Positions 58,969-64,000 of a DNA stretch of 64,000 bases are shown here, in pieces. The position numbers were made by a program, and so were the translations under genes. Location of the stretch: contig NZ_PJRP01000009.1 in the NCBI RefSeq assembly GCF_002858765.1, positions 124,001 through 188,000 of the forward strand, written 5' to 3'. This stretch comes from Cupriavidus pauculus (GTDB taxonomy: Bacteria > Pseudomonadota > Gammaproteobacteria > Burkholderiales > Burkholderiaceae). Position 1 is the stretch's first letter; each line of letters begins with the position of its first letter. The notes under the pieces are model-generated. The model searched no databases. It was given only the letters and a program-made list of their open reading frames with translations, and was not told the DNA's origin.

Positions 58969-59625
58969 ATGTTCGATCAACGATTTTTAAAGATCACCGT
59001 TGCAGTCCTGCTGTTCCATGTCGGACTGCTGTATTTGATCCAGAGCGGGCTGGCCCGCAAGATGACGGAGGCCATCATCGCCCCGGAAATCATCGCCCGC
59101 ATCATCCCGATGGAGCCGCCGCGACAAGCGCCGGCGCCAGAGCCGCCCAAGCAGCAAACCCCGCCCAAGCAGGTCAAGGTCGTGACACCACGCCCGGCGC
59201 CACCGAAGCCGCAACCCACGCCCACGCCTGTGGCATCGCTGCCGCCGTCGCCCACGGCGATCGAAGCGCCGCCCGCTCCGCCTGCGCCACCCGCGCCGGC
59301 ACCGGAGCCCGCTGCGCCGGCCGCACCGGCGAATGCCGCGCCGCGTGCCGTGGGTATCGATGAGATCGAATGTTCACGCGCCCAGCCAGTCTATCCCCGT
59401 CAGTCGCAGCGACTGGGCGAATCTGGCACAACCATTGTGAATCTGACCATCGACGAGAAAGGTAAGATCATCAAGGCAGTGGTCAAGAAATCGAGCGGAT
59501 CCAGCCGGCTGGACGATGCCGCAGTGGAAGCCGTGAAGGCGATGCGCTGCAAGCCATTCATGCTGAACGGCCGGGCGGTGCAAGTAACTCCGGATCAGCC
59601 GATCAACTGGCAAATTGCCAACTGA
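58969..59625 (+). CDS. tonB: TonB energy transducer
   Basis: A 218-residue inner-membrane protein. One N-terminal helix (VAVLLFHVGLLYLIQSGLA) and a long Pro-rich periplasmic spacer (many PAP/APP/PPK units, about 45-125) precede the TonB C-terminal domain (QPVYPRQSQRLGESGTT, then IDEKGKI, AMRCKPFMLNG). Couples proton motive force to outer-membrane receptors with ExbBD. Downstream of a Fur box. Confidence 0.92.
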   Translation: MFDQRFLKITVAVLLFHVGLLYLIQSGLARKMTEAIIAPEIIARIIPMEPPRQAPAPEPPKQQTPPKQVKVVTPRPAPPKPQPTPTPVASLPPSPTAIEAPPAPPAPPAPAPEPAAPAAPANAAPRAVGIDEIECSRAQPVYPRQSQRLGESGTTIVNLTIDEKGKIIKAVVKKSSGSSRLDDAAVEAVKAMRCKPFMLNGRAVQVTPDQPINWQIAN

Positions 59626-59676
59626 TCGACCAGATCCACCAGAATTTTCCTAACACTGACACTTTCAGGAACCACC

Positions 59677-60408
59677 ATGCAGGACCTCGGACTCTCCCAC
59701 CTCTGGTCGCAAGGCGATTTCGTCATGCGCGCGACCGCCATCATTCTGCTGATCATGTCGCTGCTGTCGTGGATCGTGATTCTCACCAAGGCGTGGGATC
59801 TGGTTCGCCTCAAGAAGATGGCGCACGGCGCGGAAAAGCGCTTCTGGCACTCGGACGATTTCGACCACGCGCTCGATACGCTGGGCGCCAGCGACGCCAA
59901 CCCGTTCCGTACGCTGGCCGTGACCGGCAAGGAAGCCGCCCAGCACCATCGCGCCAGCCAGCCGCAGTTGCATGACGCGCTGGACATTTCCGACTGGCTG
60001 ACCCGCTCGCTGAAGAGCTCGATCGACGAAGCGGTTGCCCGCATGCAATCGGGCCTGGCCGTGCTGGCTTCGGTCGGTTCCACCGCACCGTTCGTGGGTC
60101 TGTTCGGTACCGTGTGGGGCATCTATCACGCCCTGATCGGCATCGGCGCCTCGGGCGTGCCGACCATCGACAAGGTAGCCGGCCCCGTGGGCGAGGCCCT
60201 GATCATGACGGCTTTCGGCCTGGCCGTGGCCATCCCCGCCGTGCTGGGCTACAACGCCCTGAGCCGTGGCAACAAGGGCGTGATCAGCAAGCTGAACCGC
60301 TTCGCGCACGACCTGCACGCCTACTTCGTGACCGGCGCACGCGTGCGTCCGACCTCCGCCAATCGCGCTGCCGACGATGCGTCGATGCGCCTGGCCGTCA
60401 AGAACTGA
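59677..60408 (+). CDS. exbB: Biopolymer transport protein ExbB
   Basis: A 243-residue MotA/TolQ/ExbB-family proton channel with three helices. The family segment TAPFVGLFGTVWGIYHALIGI is present, with EALIMTAFGLAVAIPAVLGYN following. AGGAACC lies just before the ATG. Between tonB (51 bp gap) and exbD. Confidence 0.94.
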   Translation: MQDLGLSHLWSQGDFVMRATAIILLIMSLLSWIVILTKAWDLVRLKKMAHGAEKRFWHSDDFDHALDTLGASDANPFRTLAVTGKEAAQHHRASQPQLHDALDISDWLTRSLKSSIDEAVARMQSGLAVLASVGSTAPFVGLFGTVWGIYHALIGIGASGVPTIDKVAGPVGEALIMTAFGLAVAIPAVLGYNALSRGNKGVISKLNRFAHDLHAYFVTGARVRPTSANRAADDASMRLAVKN

Positions 60409-60440
60409 GCGCTGATTCGTAGCGCCTGAAGGAAAGCATC

Positions 60441-60854
<414 letters not shown>

Positions 60855-60880
60855 TCCTCGCAACCGTTCGGTTTAGCGAC

Positions 60881-60908
60881 AAAAAGGGCACCCTAGGGTG
60901 CCCTTTTT
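60881..60908. terminator. Palindromic terminator after exbD
   Basis: The 28 nt AAAAAGGGCACCCT and its exact complement form a perfect palindrome with A-run and T-run, a bidirectional rho-independent terminator. Confidence 0.9.
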
Positions 60909-61005
60909 GCATCTGTAGACAAGCCGATTCGCCGGTTGGAGCCGCATCGCATTCGCCCATCCTCGCAACGATTGCGTCCCAGATGTAACTTCATGACAGG
61001 AGGCT

Positions 61006-61024
61006 TGTAATGATAACGGTTCTC
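61006..61024 (+). promoter_or_regulatory. Fur box upstream of hemP
   Basis: This 19-mer matches the Fur consensus at 13 of 19 positions by hand; it includes ATGATAA and TTCTC arms. A second AT-rich Fur-like stretch (ATGATCATTTTCATC) follows. About 100 bp before the hemP ATG. Confidence 0.65.
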
Positions 61025-61123
61025 ATTTATGATCATTTTCATCGTGATTCGCACCCCGCGAATCGAGCAGTCATCCACCGTCTGTCCTCAGACAGAACAC
61101 CGGAACGTCGAACGGAGAAGACC

Positions 61124-61468
61124 ATGAGCACCCTGAGCCTGCCGCTGTCGCAACCGCGTGAAGTCACGCGTCGCCGCCTGTCCCTGCGCCGCGTGGAGGT
61201 TGCCCCGCAGGCGCGCCGCGACACCGCTGCGTCGTCAGGCGCTTCGTCGACGGCCTCGTCCGCACTGGAATCGGTCAAGTCGGCGGTCGCCGGCCTGCCC
61301 GCTCGCCTGGAAGCGCTGATGCGCCAGACGCCGACCAACAACACCGACACTCCTGCCGTGCCCCTCGAGGCGATCATGCAAGGGGCCACGACGCTGCCCA
61401 TCCTGCATAACGGCGACGTTTATACGCTGCGCGTCACGCGCTACGGCAAGTTGATCCTGACCAAGTAA
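61124..61468 (+). CDS. hemP: HemP-family hemin uptake protein
   Basis: A 114-residue protein. The C-terminal 30 residues match HemP (LPILHNGDVYTLRVTRYGKLILTK-like). The N-terminal part is longer than usual for HemP (about 60) and rich in Ser/Ala/Arg. Ribosome binding site GGAGAAG. In Burkholderiales HemP regulates heme-uptake genes under Fur control. Fur-like boxes lie upstream. Confidence 0.85.
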   Translation: MSTLSLPLSQPREVTRRRLSLRRVEVAPQARRDTAASSGASSTASSALESVKSAVAGLPARLEALMRQTPTNNTDTPAVPLEAIMQGATTLPILHNGDVYTLRVTRYGKLILTK

Positions 61469-61532
61469 CGGCAGAAGCAGGCAAGCAGCCTGCGGCAGCG
61501 CCGGATTCATCTGTAACGACTTTTGTGGGGAC

Positions 61533-61549
61533 CACCCGTCCAACGGGTG
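61533..61549 (+). repeat. Small hairpin in the hemP downstream region
   Basis: CACCCGT and ACGGGTG form a 7 bp stem with a 3 nt loop, in a 248 bp gap between hemP and the next gene. It may belong to the hemP 3' untranslated region or to an RNA ending at the terminator at 61676. Confidence 0.5.
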
Positions 61550-61644
61550 TTCGGCAGTAGTCAGACGATCGGAGTCTCCTGTCAGGCAAACATTCCAGAC
61601 CCTTTGCCCGACCGGCCGATGCCAGCCATGCCATTTTTTATACC

Positions 61645-61676
61645 GCCCCGCAGGCGTTGCGCCTGCGGGGCTTTTT
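61645..61676. terminator. Rho-independent terminator after hemP
   Basis: GCCCCGCAGGC (61645-61655) pairs with GCCTGCGGGGC (61661-61671) around GTTGC, then TTTTT. It also may serve the convergent gene ending at 61717. Confidence 0.9.
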
Positions 61677-61716
61677 GCTTCCTGTCAGCGCTTCAGCGCC
61701 CGGGAGCAACGACGGC

Positions 61717-62124
61717 TCAGATGCCCAGGGCAGCGATGCCGGCGCGCGCAATCTGCGCGTCTTCAGTCGACTTCACGCCCGACACGCCCACGGCACCCAC
61801 CACCTGGTTGTTCACCACGATGGGCACGCCGCCTTCCAGCATGCCTTGCAGCACAGGCGCGGTCATGAACGAGTAGCGGCCATTGTTGATCATGTCTTCG
61901 TAGATCTTGGATTCGCGACGGCCCAGCGAAGCCGTACGCGCCTTTTCCGTGGCGATGTAGGCCGAGATCGGGGCCACGCCATCCAGGCGAATCGAGCCGA
62001 GCGGATGACCACCGTCGTCGACAACCACAATCGTGACAGCCCAGTTGTTTGCCGTGGCTTCGGCCTCGGCGGCGACCAGCACCTTCTTCACGTCGTCAGT
62101 CGTCAGTACGGTCTTTTGCTGCAT
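61717..62124 (-). CDS. GlcG/HbpS-family heme-binding-like protein
   Basis: A 135-residue protein of the GlcG/HbpS/PduO-C family. The core IVVVDDGGHPLGSIRLDGVAPISAYIATEKARTA and GMLEGGVPIVVNNQVVGAVGVSG is typical. Members bind heme or help glycolate metabolism. No signal peptide. The start at 62124 has AGAGAGG. Placed next to hemP, which points to heme handling, but the family is broad. Confidence 0.85.
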   Translation of the reverse strand: MQQKTVLTTDDVKKVLVAAEAEATANNWAVTIVVVDDGGHPLGSIRLDGVAPISAYIATEKARTASLGRRESKIYEDMINNGRYSFMTAPVLQGMLEGGVPIVVNNQVVGAVGVSGVKSTEDAQIARAGIAALGI

Positions 62125-62279
62125 ACCTCTCTCCATCGTTCAGGGTTGAGGCTGCAGTATATCGCGGCCCTTCCCCGCGAAATGACGTAATCCGCGCCTT
62201 ACGGAGGTGAAACTGCTTCACCTTCCCAAAGCTTGACGATCATGTTGCGCCCGGTCCGTTCGGACATCCGAAACGAAAA

Positions 62280-62314
62280 GGCCCGCGGCATCTGGCGATG
62301 CCGCGGGCCTTGCT
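62280..62314 (-). terminator. Strong terminator hairpin
   Basis: GGCCCGCGGCATC (62280-62292) pairs with GATGCCGCGGGCC (62297-62309) around TGGC, a 13 bp stem. The minus strand continues with CTTTTCG, the plus strand with TTGCTT. It lies 3' of the repeat-protein gene ending at 62342. Confidence 0.72.
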
Positions 62315-62341
62315 TATCTGTCGGATTGTCTGCGCCGAGGG

Positions 62342-62608
62342 TCAGGCCCCGTCGCTGAATGCGTCGCGGCGGTCGGTGACCCGCGCTCCGTCCGAATACA
62401 CATCGCGCGAGCCAGTCACGCGTGCTCCATCGGTGTACACATCCCGGTTGCTGATGCGGGCGCCGTCGGTGTAGACATCGCGCGTATCCACAGCCCGTTG
62501 GCCGCCGCTGTAGATGTCGTACTTGACCGGTGCGGCGAAAACCGAAGTCGAGAGCGCGGCGAGCGCGCCGATTGCGGCGACAGCCGCCAGACGTTGTTTG
62601 AGAGCCAT
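62342..62608 (-). CDS. Exported protein made of RDVYTDGAR repeats
   Basis: An 88-residue protein with a signal peptide (AAIGALAALSTSVFAA) and about four tandem copies of a 10-11-residue unit close to RDVYTDGARV (RDVYTDGARIS, RDVYTDGARVTG, RDVYSDGARVTD, RDAFSDGA). The DNA repeats are about 33 bp long and diverged. Ribosome binding site AAGGGGA. Unknown function, likely periplasmic or surface. Confidence 0.8.
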   Translation of the reverse strand: MALKQRLAAVAAIGALAALSTSVFAAPVKYDIYSGGQRAVDTRDVYTDGARISNRDVYTDGARVTGSRDVYSDGARVTDRRDAFSDGA

Positions 62609-62859
62609 GTGAATCCCCTTGTTCTGTTTGTCGACGGGCGCCGCGCCATCAGCATGTGATGGCTGGGAGCGTTGCTGTGGGAGCGGCGTCACGTGAGGCA
62701 GTTTAGGGGGAAACCCCTAGCCGAATGTCCAGATGACTTGAGCGTTCACATCAAAAACTTTGAGCGACGAAATCGCGCGGGAACCAACATGCGCAATCTT
62801 CCGCCAAGTCTTTTGGGAAAAGACGGCCAAGAAGATCGCAATAGGGCGCCCGGCAAAAG

Positions 62860-62886
62860 AAAAAGCCCCATTCCGGGGCTCTTTCT
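62860..62886. terminator. Terminator between the two repeat-protein genes
   Basis: AGCCCC (62864-62869) pairs with GGGGCT (62875-62880) around ATTCC, with A-rich 5' and T-rich 3' flanks. Placed after the minus-strand gene ending at 62925. Confidence 0.65.
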
Positions 62887-62924
62887 AACAAATACCTTTC
62901 AATGACTTCCGAAAGGCACTCGGA

Positions 62925-63269
62925 TCAGTGGTGGTGTCCGTGGCCATGACCGCCACCATAGTAACCGCGGCCATGCCAGCCCGGGCCGTAATAATAACGA
63001 GGACCACCGTAACCGTAGTAGCGCGGGGCACCGTAATAGACCGGGGCCGGGCGAACCACTACCGGCGGCGGGCCGTAATAGACAGGCGCCGGGGCCACAA
63101 CCACCGGCGGCGGCGGGGCGTAGTAGGCAGGTGCCGGCGGATAGTACGCGGGGCCACCCACGACAACGCCCGGAACACCGATCGCCACGTCGACGTTCAC
63201 CCGCGCCATTGCAGCGCCCGACGCCAGCGCGGCGGCTACACCGAATGCTGCGAACAACCAACGTTTCAT
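62925..63269 (-). CDS. Exported Tyr/Pro/Gly-rich protein with His tail
   Basis: A 114-residue protein with a signal peptide (FGVAAALASGAAMA). The mature part has repeated PAPVYYGPPPVVV-like units and a Tyr/Gly-rich stretch, and ends in HGRGYYGGGHGHGHHH, a possible metal-binding tail. Low complexity; envelope location likely. Ribosome binding site AGAGAG. Confidence 0.8.
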   Translation of the reverse strand: MKRWLFAAFGVAAALASGAAMARVNVDVAIGVPGVVVGGPAYYPPAPAYYAPPPPVVVAPAPVYYGPPPVVVRPAPVYYGAPRYYGYGGPRYYYGPGWHGRGYYGGGHGHGHHH

Positions 63270-63450
63270 GATCGTGCTCTCTGTGAGTTAGGAAGAATCC
63301 TGATACTCGCTATTGTACGAGGTCACGAACTTGCAGGTGCAACGGTGGTATCGACATTGTTACCGCCCGTAACAGCCGGATCACATATCGCAGGTGACGT
63401 GTCCAGCTTGCTTCCTGCGGGCGAAGCCACCACAATACCGGGCTTGCCGT

Positions 63451-63537
63451 GCGGCCGTGGAGAAATTGGTAGACTCAGCAGACTTAAAATCTGCCGCCTT
63501 TCCGGGCTTACGGGTTCGAGTCCCGTCGGCCGCACCA
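63451..63537 (+). tRNA. tRNA-Leu (anticodon UAA)
   Basis: An 87 nt tRNA including CCA. Acceptor arms GCGGCCG and CGGCCGC pair; the anticodon stem-loop CAGACTTAAAATCTG gives anticodon TAA (Leu). A variable arm of class II type follows. Confidence 0.97.
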
Positions 63538-63579
63538 GCTTCTCCGCTTATCTCAGCCCTACCAGGCCCCCTTTGCCGT

Positions 63580-64000
63580 TCAAACCAGAACCGCGCAAAG
63601 GCCGGCGCCCACCACCATCAGGAAGACAAACAGCAGGCCAGCCAGTGCCAGCGGCTTGCGGCCAGCGCGCAGCAGGTCGCCGATCCGCGTATGCAGGCCG
63701 ATGGCGAGCATCGCGCAGGCCAGCAGCCAGTTGTCCAGCGCCGTCAGCGCGGGCTTCCAGGCACCGGGCACAAGCGCTGCGGAATTCAGTGCCATCACCG
63801 CGACAAACCCAACCGCAAACCAGGGCACCGAGCGCAGCAGGCCCTTCAGGTTGCGCGAGGCACCCGATTCCTGCGACCAGCTCGTGCGCGGCCACAGGGC
63901 CATCACCAGCAGCAGCGGCCCCAGCGCCAGCACACGGACCATCTTCGCCACCACGGCGGCGTCGGCCGTGGCGTCGCTCACCATCTTGCCCGACGCGATC
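63580..64000 (-). CDS. UPF0324/YeiH-family putative sulfate exporter (partial)
   Basis: The C-terminal part of a UPF0324 (PSE) membrane protein; the frame continues past the right edge without a stop, so the start lies outside the window. Helices include LGPLLLVMALW, WFAVGFVAVMALNSAALV and LLACAMLAIGLHTRIGDLLRAG. Role unknown; family members are annotated as sulfate exporters on weak grounds. Confidence 0.82.
   Translation of the reverse strand, partial: IASGKMVSDATADAAVVAKMVRVLALGPLLLVMALWPRTSWSQESGASRNLKGLLRSVPWFAVGFVAVMALNSAALVPGAWKPALTALDNWLLACAMLAIGLHTRIGDLLRAGRKPLALAGLLFVFLMVVGAGLCAVLV

Noticed and set aside
62342-62608. CRISPR-like repeat array
   Set aside because: The repeats are coding, diverged, without unique spacers, and there are no cas genes.

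Overview
The window looks like chromosomal DNA of a high-GC betaproteobacterium of the Burkholderiaceae, most likely Cupriavidus or a close Ralstonia relative. This rests on gene content and codon style (ABC-type glycerol importer with a DUF2160 subunit, Bcs proteins of the BcsE/F/G/Q/R class, HemP next to TonB-ExbB-ExbD); the genus is an inference. No insertion sequence, prophage, rRNA, CRISPR array or replication origin was seen. Two tRNA genes are present: Ser-GGA and Leu-UAA.

Layout. 1-6.4 kb: heptosyltransferase waaC, an isochorismatase-family hydrolase divergent from a LysR regulator, a Cache-HAMP-PAS-GGDEF cyclase, and an orphan AAA ATPase overlapping it tail to tail. 6.5-19.1 kb: glycerol catabolism, with the minus-strand ABC importer operon glpSTPQ-DUF2160-glpV, the divergent regulator glpR, purU and a Nudix gene, then glpK-glpD and a small acidic protein closed by a strong terminator. 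19.2-27.1 kb: small conserved or exported proteins, a complete yfiRNB (c-di-GMP) operon, a PAS-GAF-GGDEF-EAL protein and a D-amino-acid aminotransferase. 27.4-41.9 kb: one nine-gene cellulose operon, bcsB-Z-C-E-F-Q-A-G-R. 42.0-45.1 kb: a siaABCD-like module (PP2C phosphatase, SiaB-like kinase, SiaC-like phosphoprotein, GGDEF cyclase). 45.1-47.5 kb: a 41-residue membrane peptide, a probably frameshifted coiled-coil gene, tRNA-Ser and an exported protein. 47.6-56.2 kb: a sodium/solute symporter, acs, a DMT exporter, a UPF0114 protein, class I fumarase and murI. 56.2-58.5 kb: a tandem AAA+ ATPase. 58.7-64 kb: Fur-type iron/heme genes (a 21-codon ORF, tonB-exbB-exbD, hemP, a HbpS/GlcG-like protein), two repetitive exported proteins, tRNA-Leu and a truncated UPF0324 transporter.

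How it fits together. Cyclic di-GMP is the main theme. Four GGDEF proteins, one EAL domain, two c-di-GMP receptors (the PilZ domain of BcsA and the GIL-type motif of BcsE) and two signalling modules (YfiRNB and SiaABCD) lie within about 42 kb. The sia-like module follows the cellulose operon on the same strand after 148 bp, which suggests a dedicated c-di-GMP source for cellulose secretion. The second theme is glycerol: GlpSTPQV import, GlpK phosphorylation and GlpD oxidation, probably under GlpR. Acs and fumarase are central carbon metabolism genes.
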